Assembly: GCA_014925825.1 (NCBI GenBank)
Contig: JACGCK010000332.1
Span: 1-38,221, forward strand
Direction of reading: 5' to 3'
Origin: Pholiota molesta
Lineage: Eukaryota > Basidiomycota > Agaricomycetes > Agaricales > Strophariaceae
Length of the DNA: 38,221 nucleotides
A program made the position numbers and the translations under genes. Under the pieces are notes generated by a model. The model did no database searches. It was given only the letters and a program-made list of their open reading frames with translations, and had not been told where the DNA came from. How positions within the stretch are numbered: position 1 is the first letter of the stretch; every line of letters begins with the position of its first letter. Positions 10,294 through 20,347 of the stretch are shown piece after piece.

Positions 10294-10831
10294 ATGTCGA
10301 AGACCATATACTTTGGCTATGGCAGCAATTTCTGGCTTGACCAGATGAAGCGCCGCTGCCCAGACAGCAAATTCATTGGCATTGGGAAGTTGGACGATTG
10401 GTGAGCACACAATTGATCTACAAATGACATTGGAAGGTTGACCAAGATAAAGGAGATGGATAATTAATGACCGCGGTTATGCCAACATCATACCATCGCA
10501 CGGCGATGTCGTTTATGGGTTCGTGTACGAACTCACAGCAGCCGACGAACACGATCTAGACTTATATGAAGGACCGACATATGCGAAGAAGGTCCTCCCA
10601 GTACTACTGACAGAGACAAAGTCAGAAGATGCAGCAAATATTGTGGAAATGCTCATATATATCGATGTCTTGAGAAAAATCGAGAGTCACCCAAGGAAGG
10701 AATATATATACCGGATGAACATGGGTATTGCGGACGCGTTGGAGCAAGGCGTACCGCAGGATTACATCGACAAATATCTCCGCCCATTCATTCCCTCCCC
10801 AGACAATGCAAATTTTGTAAACGAGAGCTAG
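10294..10831 (+). CDS. Gamma-glutamylcyclotransferase-like protein
   Basis: Two exons (10294-10400 and 10453-10831) separated by a 52 nt phase-2 intron give 161 aa. The N-terminus MSKTIYFGYGSNFWLDQMKR contains the YFGYGSN motif that forms the gamma-glutamyl-binding loop of the GGCT/AIG2-like fold. DVVYGFVYELTAADEHDLDL leads into YEGPTY, where the Glu matches the catalytic glutamate of this family (LD..EG.NY in human GGCT). A helical C-terminus ends DYIDKYLRPFIPSPDNANFV. Family members release 5-oxoproline from gamma-glutamyl peptides in glutathione turnover; the exact substrate here is not shown by sequence. The gene shares a divergent spacer with SNU13. Confidence 0.9.
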
Positions 10832-11042
10832 ATAACAATATATATCCTCTGCTGTCTGTCATCCAGTGCCCGCAATAAAGTTTAAACCCTGCGCAGCGTT
10901 GCGAACAAAGCCCCTATTTATGTAGCGGGCCGGCATCTCCCCACTTGTTGGCTTTCAAGCGCTAAGCCAAACACCATCAACTGAACGCGCAACAACGCGG
11001 CCGCGTCACCTCTATAGTAATCTCTCAACTCCTCCCTCCATC

Positions 11043-12330
11043 ATGAACATCTTTGTCGATAAATACTCGACGACGAGCGCCGCCAGTCAGCTGCGTAGGG
11101 CCCAGCGTCTTGCTGAAGAAGATGATGAATTCTCTGACGCGGCTTGGGGCTCTGAGGCGGGCTTTGGAAACATCGTGAAGGGCGCACCCTCATTTAATGT
11201 CCCCAACGTAGCAGACGTGAGTTTTGTGTCTGCAAATGCTGCAAGTGATGCAATATTAAGCGATTATCTATGAACTTTCAAGCCCACCTCCTTCCTTCGC
11301 CTCCATACCGATGATCACGCCGATCCAAGTTGCAGGATTAAAATCCAGCACGGTACGACTACGCTTGCATTCCGATTCAAAGGTGGTGTTATCGTCGCTG
11401 TGGACTCTCGAGCAACGGCGGGAAGCTACGTTGGTATGCCCGCCTTGCATTTCTTATCCAAGAACTATGTTGATCACATACAGCCTCGGGAACTGTCAAA
11501 AAGGTCATTGAAATCAACCCCTACCTCCTTGGCACCATGGCCGGTGGTGCTGGTATGTTGACTTTTGTAATTGTGTATTGACTATTGTGTTAACCACAAC
11601 ATTCTCACAGCTGATTGTCAATACTGGGAGACATATCTTGGAATGCACTGCCGATTGCATGAACTCCGAAACCGTGAACGTATCTCAGTCTCGGCAGCGA
11701 GCAAGTACCTGAGCAATCTCGTGTACAGCTACAAAGGAATGGGTCTTAGCATGGTACGTAGAGTGACTATATATAACTGACTTTGGATTTATCTCATTAC
11801 TTTGCATATAGGGAACCATGATTTGCGGTTGGGACAAGACGGTGAGCGGCATCATGCCATGAAGTCATATAAACCCAGGAGCTTATTTGTATGACAGGGT
11901 CCCGCAGTCTTCTACGTCGATTCGGACGGAACGCGTCTCAAAGGCGACCTTTTCTCTGTCGGTTCCGGAAGCACTTTCGCCTACGGTGTCCTAGATCAAG
12001 GTTACCGTTGGGATCTGACCGATGAGGAAGCGCAGGAGCTCGGAAGGAGAAGTATCTATGCTGCCGGACATCGTGATGCTTTCTCAGGAAACACTTGTAA
12101 CTTGTACCACGTCAAAGAGGACGGTTGGAAGTTCATTGGTGAGCATCGCCTCTTTGAGGCTCGTGTTCATGTTACTTACTCTATTTCAAGGCAACTACGA
12201 CATCTCGCAAATGCATTACGAAGGCCCTGGTGCTGTTCCAGGTGCTCCTGGTGGCGGATATGGATACGATCTTCGCGTTGAAGGCCTTAGTTCGGCCAAT
12301 CCACCGCCTGAGGTTGCTGCTACTGCATAA
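11043..12330 (+). CDS. PRE2: 20S proteasome subunit beta5 (PRE2)
   Basis: Seven exons (11043-11216, 11283-11433, 11484-11552, 11611-11753, 11812-11841, 11898-12138, 12191-12330) join in frame to 315 aa. An 82-residue propeptide ends HG, followed by the mature N-terminus [20 protein letters not shown]. Counting from that Thr1 gives Asp17 and Lys33 (SGTVKKV), the catalytic set of active beta subunits, so the chymotrypsin-like activity should be intact. Further conserved blocks are [39 protein letters not shown] and [19 protein letters not shown]. The C-terminus has a Gly/Pro-rich tail ([15 protein letters not shown]) longer than in yeast. Exon 5 is only 30 nt. The stop lies about 100 bp from the stop of the convergent permease gene. 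Confidence 0.97.
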
Positions 12331-12431
12331 TTAATTGAGTTTTGGATTTTGTACATGTACCCGTTGAATTCTAGGCATTCTTTACATCTGCTCCAGGCAA
12401 ATTACAGTTACTATTTAGTTTCGAGAGGTAT

Positions 12432-14902
12432 TCAAGAATTGATTTCCTCTTCGTACTGATCTATGATCATTCGCTCTTGCTCGAAGAACGTCATAGTCTC
12501 TAGTTTTTGCCACTGGGGGATATGCAAAGGTCAGATTTTTGGCACCAAAATGGACATACAATGTAGTACGTACCGATGTTCGATGTCTGATTTTCCAATA
12601 GATGAACAGCATTGGAAGAATCCCAATCATTGCATACGAGAATATGAACGATGGCACGTTCCAATTCCCAGGTACAAATACACTGTAGCCACCCACGAAG
12701 GCCATTATCAATGTCCCTGTAAAGGCATAATACCTAGATGTTGCAGGCTTGTCAGTACCTCTGCAATCGGTCCTGTGGTCCACACCTGCTCACCCGCAAA
12801 ATGGCTGCCAGAAGCTTTTATGTGGCAGAGTGTCTCTGGAGATGCCTTGTGCTTTCAATCCCTACGAATAACGCTTCAACATGTACAGTCTGAAAGAGAA
12901 GAAAATTCTCTGACTCGGTAAAATCGAATGTAAGTGAAGGAGATGACCGCATAGTTCAACAGTTGCGACGCTGTCACAAGGTTGATAAACCTACGCTTGA
13001 AAATCAGGGACACACTGATGTAAGGAGCAAAGAAGCCTTACCATTGAAGCACAACCGAAGAATTGTTAGAAACTTGCAGAAAGGCTGCAGAAAGGCTAAG
13101 GGGCCATAAATTGTCACCAAACAGGAAAACCGCTCACCAAGCAGTGCGACGCCTAGAGTAATTCCTACGCAATAGATCGGCACACCCGTGGACGTGCACC
13201 GCGTCAAGAATCGGGGCGCCTTCCTCTCTAGCGCCAGACCAAAGAGCGTCCGACTGGCACAGAAGACGTAGCTGTTTCCCGCAGAGAACACAGCTGTGAG
13301 GACTGCCGCGTTCACGATGTGCGGCAGAACCGGGATCCCGAGGTGCCTCATGGCAATCACATACGGTGAAGAGCCGGCACCTGGATGGGCGTTGGAGATG
13401 GCGTTGATCAGATCGGGGTCGTTGTAGGGGACGACGATGCCGACACAGAGGGAGCCCAAGATGAAAAATGCCGCGAGGCGGAAGAAGGTGCCATTGAACG
13501 CTTGGGGCATGACCTTTCTGGGCGCCTGGGCTTCACCTGCCGTCATTGAAATGTAGTCAGGTCCTAAAGTGAATAGGTCTCAGGTTTTATGCAGCCCCAA
13601 GAACAGGGTGTGCAAACCTGCGATGGTAAATGATGCTTGAATCAAACACGCGAGGAATCCAAGGAATCGTCCTAGGTTGCCTTCTCTCGTGTATTCAGCG
13701 AATGGAGCTCCAGGCACCTTCGAGGCTGGGATATATTTAATATATTTTCTCGGAATGTTCATTCGTGGGTAGAATAGACCTACGATCCCAATTTCTGAAA
13801 CCATAGGCCTCGTGAAGTGGGTTTCCTCCCACCATGGTGACAAATGTGAAGACAATGACCCCTGTCGCCAGTAAGGCCTTGCCAAGTGCAAGCCAAAATT
13901 CAGATTCTGAAGAGCAGAGACTATCAATAAGAATGTTTTGAACCGGTGTAACCCATCGGTATTTACCTCCATAATATTTCACTGCAAAAAGATTCAAGGC
14001 GCTAAATTTTAGTCGTCAGGGGTCCTAAGCTTAGTGCGCAGAGAAAGAAGGCATACGTATAAAGCACTAGCACAATGGCGATTACTGCGCCAACGGGTAT
14101 TTTGTCTGTCCAAAAATGCAACACAACATTGAACGCGACAATTTCAAAGGGTATAAGGATTGCCTCGAAGACGAAGAAGTTGATCCCAGTGCAAAACCCA
14201 AGAGCAGGGTCGACAAATCGGTCTGCGAAGCGGACCTACCGGTGCAGAACAAATAGATTTCAATTTCCACCGTAACACGAAAGACAGGAAAAACGCACAA
14301 AGGGTGAGGAAATGGGTATCCAAGACACCATTTCTGCTGCATGAAAATTGTTGTCAATCTAGAGCAACTTTCATACAGGAAGATAGTATATCTTACAGAG
14401 ACAGTTGTTGACTGCTAGAATGAAGGAACACCATATCGTGAAGGCAAGAAACAAGCTTCCTAAAGACGAGTTCTATGAGCAATGTTTGAAATCATAGATC
14501 AGTAAGGACATTGACATACCTGGCCCTCCTTTAGTCAAGCCTTCTCCAATTTGTACGAAAAGTGCAGTGCCAATGGTTCCTATAGCAAAGGCAAACAACG
14601 TATTACATTCAATTTTTTACGGACAAGGCACTTGCATACCTCCGACTCCAATGAGCTGAATGTGCCTACTCTGAGTAGCACAGAGCGTAAGCTTGGGGAG
14701 AAGATATAAAAGCAAAGATATCACGTACCTTTAATCTTCTTCGAGTCCTGTCGAAGCTAGATGATGACGAATTAAGATCCTCAATTATCTGAACCTCCGG
14801 CTGTCCTTCTTTCTTGTCCGAACGGAAAGAGACATTATCATTATCGCTATCCTGGTGGGGTATAGTCTCCATAGAGGCTCTGGTCGTCCAACGTGTTTTC
14901 AT
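12432..14902 (-). CDS. Amino acid permease, fungal YAT family (APC superfamily)
   Basis: About a dozen or more exons splice into a complete permease. The signature order is: acidic N-terminus with KEGQPEVQIIED, then RRRLKSRHIQLIGVGGTIGT (TM1 unwound segment), NNCLSEMVSWIPISSPFVRF, DPALGFCTGINFFVFEAIL, KVPGAPFAEYTREGNLGRFL, GPDYISMTAGEA, YVFCASRTLFGLALE, LVTASQLLNYAVISFTYIRF and FVPGNWNVPSFIFSYAMIG. The end is MTFFEQERMIIDQYEEEINS. About 12 membrane spans are expected. Proteins of this type import amino acids by proton symport at the plasma membrane; specificity cannot be read here. I checked most junctions: donor GTGCGT at SPF^VRF, phase-1 joint at WD^PSKVPG, acceptor TCTGCAG before FLQVSNNS. 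No disabling change was seen. The start is either 14902 (MKTRWTTRASMETIPHQ) or 14872 (METIPHQ). Confidence 0.9.
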
Positions 14903-15893
14903 GATAGACGTTCGTAGCCTGGGGACAATTGCAGCGGCCGTATGAGATTTCACCGTCCGAGTCGGCGATGATTTCAATCAGGGATCCGGGTGGGGTAAAA
15001 AGGAAGAAATAAAGGAAGGAGGCAACAGTATGTGGCCCGCTGCATTAAAATAGCCATGGCGCACCCCGGCGGAAGGCGTGTTGCCCCGTTGCCCCATCGA
15101 TGTCTCCACATTTTAGCGAAAATTTGAAGTGAAAAGCCATCTCACTGCCGACAAACTCCAATCTTGCGTGTGCTACAGATCCATTACCCGATGCCGAAGC
15201 TCTGGAGTATTTACAGTGAAAATCAGACGAGATCAGGCGCCACCTACAGGCTACAGCCACCTACTGCCAATTATCACCGACTCCTGCCACTGCAAAGATG
15301 GATATTCGGATCCATATCCTTGTGAGGATATGCATCGGTGGGTGCATCAGAAGGAGGACGTAGAAGTAGCTTTGATAGGGGGATTCTATATTCGTTTCCG
15401 TTCGTGGCGGGCACAGGAAGAAGTTTCCTTCAGTGAGAGGGAAACTTGAGCTATGGAGCATTAGAACTTGGAAGATAGCAACTGTTACATTCCGATTTGT
15501 CCAATATCTCCGTTTTCGGATTGATCTTGAACATGGTCGACCGGCTCGGCCTGCTCCGAGGACCGACCATGATCATGAATGCTTGGCCTATGTCATCGAT
15601 GGAGTTCTCCAAATTACGTACATGCACAACAACCTCGACATTCGACGACAAGAGTCCAAGATTATTTGAGATATAAAATCCAGATATCTGCTGCATTGAA
15701 TTGGCCACAAATATAGATGATACAAAGATAGGATACTTATAAGCAATACAACATCCTGCTATGCCATGGCCAATCTAGATCAACTGAGTGATGAAAATAC
15801 ATTCTGATGTGTAGCATACGAGCAAGGATTGTCAATCAACTAGACATATAAAGATAAAGCAATGAAGAAAGTGTAGTGAAGGCTAGTCAAGGC
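14903..15893. other. Spacer with no recognisable gene
   Basis: About 990 bp hold the permease promoter and the 3' flank of the phosducin gene. A minus frame at 15451-15708 is open for 85 codons but matches nothing I know. A small perfect inverted repeat lies at 15313-15332. Confidence 0.5.
15313..15332. repeat. Perfect 8-bp inverted repeat with 4-nt loop
   Basis: CATATCCT, a TGTG loop, then AGGATATG form a perfect hairpin or dyad. A direct repeat TGCATC..TGCATC overlaps its right edge (15331-15348). It lies upstream of the permease, about 410 bp from its start, so a regulatory dyad is possible but unsupported. Confidence 0.4.
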
Positions 15894-17124
15894 TTATTCA
15901 ATGTCATCATCTTCGTCACTCCATACGAGGTCAAAGTCCTCTTCGTCACTTGGTAAACCCAAGTTGTCTTTCGGTCTAATTGACCGAGGTATAATATGAT
16001 GCCTGGAGGGGATATCAGATTTCAACATATTGCGCCATTAGAAGGCCAAAGAACGTACCTGTCAAGCAATTCTTCTAATCCTGCATCTCCAGCTTCCCAA
16101 TCTACTCTGACCCAGTTATGCACAAGCTCCCCATTGCGGTAGACCAGCATCGTGGGTAACATATCTAGATCGACATCTTCATCATTGTCGTTTTCTTCTT
16201 CATAATCTTCACTATCTTTCTCGCCATATGGATCATCTTCTTCGTCTTCTCGTAGTGGTTTTAGCGCTCTTGTGATATGTTTAGGTTTCTCCGTATCCAA
16301 CGATGCGAAACCTAATGAAGAAGCTTTGGCGCGCAGGAATTTTGTTTCTGGGTAAATTCGCGCTAGTTTGGCCAGAGTATCATCAATGTTATAGCATCGC
16401 TCTAATGACTGAATCGCACAGAATCTCCTTCAGCATACTCCAAAAAAAAAGATGATAGATCCATAAATCTGCTCACTGAATCATAGAGATGCACTACAAC
16501 CCAAACACCCCGTTCTTCCTTTTCCACAGCTGCCAGGAAACCCTTGACGCCCACTTCCCTCAAGTGCCCAAACTTTCCTTCCCGTTTCTGGCCCCAGACA
16601 TCCCGCTTCCCCTGCGCTTTCTCCATCTCCCTCATGACCAACTCATCCGCGGTCTCGCCTTTAGCCGCCTTCTCACGTTCCTCCTCCAAAAAAGTCTTTC
16701 CCCCTAGACTCGTCGCCTCCATCTTCTTGCGTAGCTCCTCTGCGTCTTTCGCTCGCTTCTCGCGTTCTATCTCAGCAGCCTCGTCGCGGTCGCGGATAAC
16801 ACCTTTGACGCCTGTGCGTCCAGGACCCATGCCAACGGAGTCCGCTTGAACCTCCTTCTGCTTCGCTGCCGTGATAGCGTGGCGTCGGGCACTATCTGAA
16901 TCGTAATCCAGCCCTTTATCTTCGTATTCTTTTTGTTGCCCTGCAATGTATTCGTCATCGTGCCAACCTGGATCCTCGTCGGGCGAAGCAGATCGCGTAG
17001 GTGATGATGAGCGAGCTGGGCCGTTGAAGAGCTCTCCTGAGAGAACCAATGCTTCGATGTCTGCGTTCTAGGGGATAATGAGTTCAATTCTTGTTGAGAC
17101 TATGAGGTTTAAACAGACCATCAT
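15894..17124 (-). CDS. Phosducin-like protein (thioredoxin-fold)
   Basis: Exons 17124-17119, 17067-16477, 16408-16059 and 16002-15894 give 351 aa. After MMNADIEALVLSGELFNGPA the N-terminal half is charged and helical (EEEREKAAKGETADELVMRE). Next comes the phosducin thioredoxin-like half: KFGHLREVGVKGFLAAVEKE, GVWVVVHLYDS, SLERCYNIDDTLAKLARIYP, TKFLRAKASSLGF, then after an acidic insert LPTMLVYRNGELVHNWVRVD. The end is acidic (SDEEDFDLVWSDEDDDIE). Phosducin-like proteins bind G-beta-gamma and the CCT chaperonin and help assemble G-beta-gamma dimers in the cytosol. The first exon codes only two Met residues and its donor GTCTGT is weak, so translation could begin elsewhere. The acidic insert within the Trx-like half is long and low in complexity. 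Confidence 0.86.
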
Positions 17125-17216
17125 GGTGCTAGTAAGCTGCGAATCGGGGAGGTCAGACCCAAGTAATTAAAGATCGGTGTGAGCGGTATATAATATAGAA
17201 AAGACGCTGAAATCGA

Positions 17217-17442
17217 CTATCGGATTTCAGTGCGTGCACTGGGTCCTGCATATGTTGGATGGTCATTGGTGAGCGTCACCCGGGTCATAGCGTTCAACGA
17301 TTTTCGGCACCTGATCGCTTGAAGTTCTACAGCATTCTTAACAAGAAAAAACGCCGGTATTGTAGGGAACTCACCTAATTGCTTGCGGCGTCGCACTTGG
17401 TTTGAATGAAGATGGTCCAAGCAGGCCCCTGATTGAATCCAT
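17217..17442 (-). CDS. Possible small spliced gene, about 43-53 aa, unknown
   Basis: An ATG at 17442 opens MDSIRGLLGPSSFKPSATPQ, followed by a good donor (GTGAGT at 17374) after AIR. A 48 nt intron ending CTGTAG leads to TSSDQVPKIVERYDPG. From there the frame either stops soon (DAHQ) or continues through a very short 34 nt GT-AG segment to PSARTEIR and a stop at 17217. Another acceptor gives CRKSLNAMTRVTL to the same end. I do not recognise the protein. It would be divergent from F-box gene A with a 178 bp spacer. Confidence 0.3.
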
Positions 17443-17577
17443 GAATCTGATTGGCGCTATCCACGTGCTTGCATCTGCTTTCGTCCCGTCCACGTTTGGC
17501 CTTGGCAATATGGTTTGGTCCAGAATCCATTGCAAGTCTATTGTTCACTGGAACGCATTGACCGCTTCGTAAAACGC

Positions 17578-17585
17578 TATAAAAT
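17578..17585 (+). promoter_or_regulatory. TATA-like element before F-box gene A
   Basis: TATAAAAT lies about 36 bp upstream of the ATG at 17621. The motif is good but the distance to the start codon leaves a very short leader, so the assignment is tentative. Confidence 0.35.
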
Positions 17586-17620
17586 CTGGTATAAATCTAT
17601 TACCGTTTTCAGTATTGAAA

Positions 17621-19991
17621 ATGCCTCCTCGCAGCTCTGCTCGTACAAAGAAACAGACCCCAGCCACCACCTCACAGCAAGCACAATCACACACGGCCGC
17701 CCAGGAAGCAGCTTCCAACCCTTCTTCAAGCACCCAGCTCGATGACGCGAAACGCCCTCGGAAAAGACAGAAGACGGCTACCGCGAGCGCGGAGGCCAAG
17801 CCAGTTGCGAAACGTGCAAAGGAAAACGGCAAGAGGAAGAGAAAACAGGACGTCTTCAAGTTGAGCGAGCTACCTCTTGACGTTCTTCTAGAAATATTTA
17901 AATTCGTTCAACCGATGGACCTCCTCAACCTTTCCTACACGTCAAAAGAATTGCGATCCATATTGCTTGCTGACTATGCATCATCGTTATTGAAGAAGGT
18001 ATGCTATAGGTTGTTATAATTGAGATCAATTTCCTCCTCTAAACTACTCCGAGGCTTATATGAATCTCCAACCAATCCACTATGTCCCAAATCTTCCCCT
18101 GGAATGCCCACCCCACGTGAACCTTCGGTTCTATACGAGCGTGCTCTTCGGAAACAACTGCTTGGTTTGTGCTTTCCTGATTTCTGACTTGTGAAAGACC
18201 TCTGTTGAAAAGCTACAACGGCCCTTGCTAGTTTTGTGGTCGCTCGAATGGAACTATTGTTCTTTGGGCCAAACTGTTGCGTCTTTGCAAGACATGCAAT
18301 GATGCGCAAGCCAGCGTTCGCCGAATCGGTCACACAGAGGTAACCAAGTCGCCTTCAGCTCAAGTATGTCGTTTTTAAAGCATTTTCTAGATCCCTGGTT
18401 GGAAGAGGCTCGAAGCATGGGCCTTCGGATATACCTTACAGAAGAATCACGACTTGCATAAAATGCGGGAAAAACGCCTGGAATCGTAAGTAATTATTGC
18501 TATGGACTTATTCTCTTCTTTGCTTAATAGGCTTGATTAAACTAGGATCCGCCAAAAACTGATAGAGGAAGGTAATTATCGGTATATCCTTTTATCTAGG
18601 ATGATTTTGACTATGTTTCGAATGTCTAGGATATATTGATCTCGGGGAATGGAAGCGGCGTATTGGTAGTTTGCCTGGTGCTAGACTTGCGGCGCCGCTT
18701 ACTGATGAAGGTAGGATTGGCGCTTCTCCTTCGTTGTCGCCCTGGACGTTTGTTTCTTAGGATGGGATAACATCAAACCCAAGATTATCAACGTTTTAGA
18801 ACGGCAACGACAGGAAGGCAATCAGAAGAATATGATTAGCATTTATGAAAAAACGATTGAGGCACCTCAACTTTTTAGTAACGAGGCCTCTGGAGAAACA
18901 ACCGAAACCGTGGATTTATCCGCCTTTGTCTTCCATTGCAAAATCAGAACCTTTTTCGAATATCATGCGAAATCTTGTCCAAGACGACGACGAAGCCTTG
19001 ATCAAGAGGAGATTGTCGAATTTAGCTGATCATATTCCCGAAATCTCGAAAACTTGGAGAACTGAAGCGGATGAATATCTGCTTGGTCTTTTATCGGGAG
19101 CAGAAAAATCGACGACCCGCGCTGAAGGCGAAGAAATTGACAGAACGCCGTTGGAACTTGCCACCACATTCTTCAAATGCCACTGGTGTACTGATCCCAT
19201 TTCGTATCCGCGAATCTTGATGCATGAATGCTTGAGAACCAAAAGACGGCTTCCTGAGGCGGACGCGGATGAAGATTCGGACGACAAACCAGAACCTTTG
19301 AAAGAGGTCTACGGCGTGCCGACTGTGACAGCTGCACATGTATGGAATAACATGTCATCGTGGTACTATCCAACGTGGAATGAGGCACGCGAATTCATTA
19401 CTGTCGACGAAGAATCCACCAAGTCTGCCAAGGCGATAATCCAAGTTTGCGGAGAGGATCCCGAGACTTTTACGGCTACGGCGATGAAGGACCTCAACCC
19501 TCGCTTCGAGTGTTTGCTTTGTGTTTCTAAGGACTCCCAGGGGCGCTCACGGCATATTATGAGCTGGAATATGGCGGTCGGTTGCACAACTGTCTTATGC
19601 CTCCGAACTTACTGAATATCATCTCAAATAGATACTTCATGATATTTTGGTTCACTCCGACGACGACACTTCTGGCACGCAGACTTGGAAATTGGTCACC
19701 AGAAGCGAAGACCTTTTAAAAGTCAAACAGTTGGAAACCAAGGTTCTTCAGAGACGGTCGCTGAAGTCATACGAGCTTTGTCGGTACTGCGATAGTGTTG
19801 TGAGGACAAGCTCTAATGATGCAGAGAACCATGCTCGCAAAAAGTATGTATTCGATATTCTTGCGAGGCGACTGTCGCTGATGCCTACTTCCAACAGACA
19901 CTATGTGTCCAACCCAGAGAAGATACAAGATCATGTTTATGTGTTATTGGATGCCCCAATGAAGGCATTCCCATGTGCCGTCAAGATTTAA
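17621..19991 (+). CDS. F-box / multi-zinc-module protein, paralogue A (apparent +1 frameshift, internally shortened)
   Basis: Nine exons: 17621-17998, 18054-18164, 18232-18339, 18391-18485, 18546-18571, 18630-18710, 18761-19576, 19632-19843, 19898-19991. The N-terminus has basic nuclear-signal-like runs (KRPRKRQK, KRAKENGKRKRK), then an F-box at about residues 82-121 (LSELPLDVLLEIFKFV, LLNLSYTSKELRSI). C162-x2-C165-x16-C182-x2-C185 follows (NCLFCGRSN, LRLCKTC). The large exon has FFKCHWCTDPISYPRILMHE (C-x2-C-x11-H-x-C), a CLLC..RHIMSW module, and the end has CRYCDSVVRTSSNDAENH (C-x2-C-x13-H-x4-H). The family presumably recruits targets to SCF ubiquitin ligase. Exon 7 is one base too long: an A6 run at 18848-18853 shifts frame between ISIYEK and RLRHLNFLV. 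Compared with B and C it also lacks the coiled-coil exon block. It may be a young pseudogene, or a homopolymer error may explain the shift. Confidence 0.75.
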
Positions 19992-20347
19992 CGTGTATAG
20001 TTTTTCCCTCCCCAGAGGTTCGCTATTGTACAACATTATATAATACCAGTAATCTATCTACGTATTTAAATGGTACTGTTGTCACTTCGTGCCTAGTGCA
20101 AGCAATGTCGGTGTGAGATGACTTGAATGGACGAAAAGGTTTCATGACTCCTCGCCCGACGCGGAAATCTATATCAGATGGCGCGGTTACCATAATTGGA
20201 AAGTGGCGGGCCCCCTCGTTTACTTCGGCAATCAGAAGAGCAGTAGTCAACGTTGTTTCGTGACTCCCACACCGGGTTCCGACAGCCGCGTGCCAGAGGT
20301 TAAAAGGCCACAACATTCCATATCTCCCATCGCCACCACAGTGAAAC
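19992..20347. other. Spacer between F-box paralogues A and B
   Basis: The 356 bp should hold the A 3' UTR and the B promoter. No gene or repeat was seen. Confidence 0.5.

Noticed and set aside
14872..14902. Transmembrane permease thought at first to be truncated at SCLSC
   Set aside because: Using donor GTGCGT after SPF and acceptor GGTAG before VRFADRF restores a full family match, so the gene is intact.
15451..15708. 85-codon minus frame with VEVVVHVRNLENSIDD
   Set aside because: No known family, no splice support and no clear start context; chance frame is more likely.
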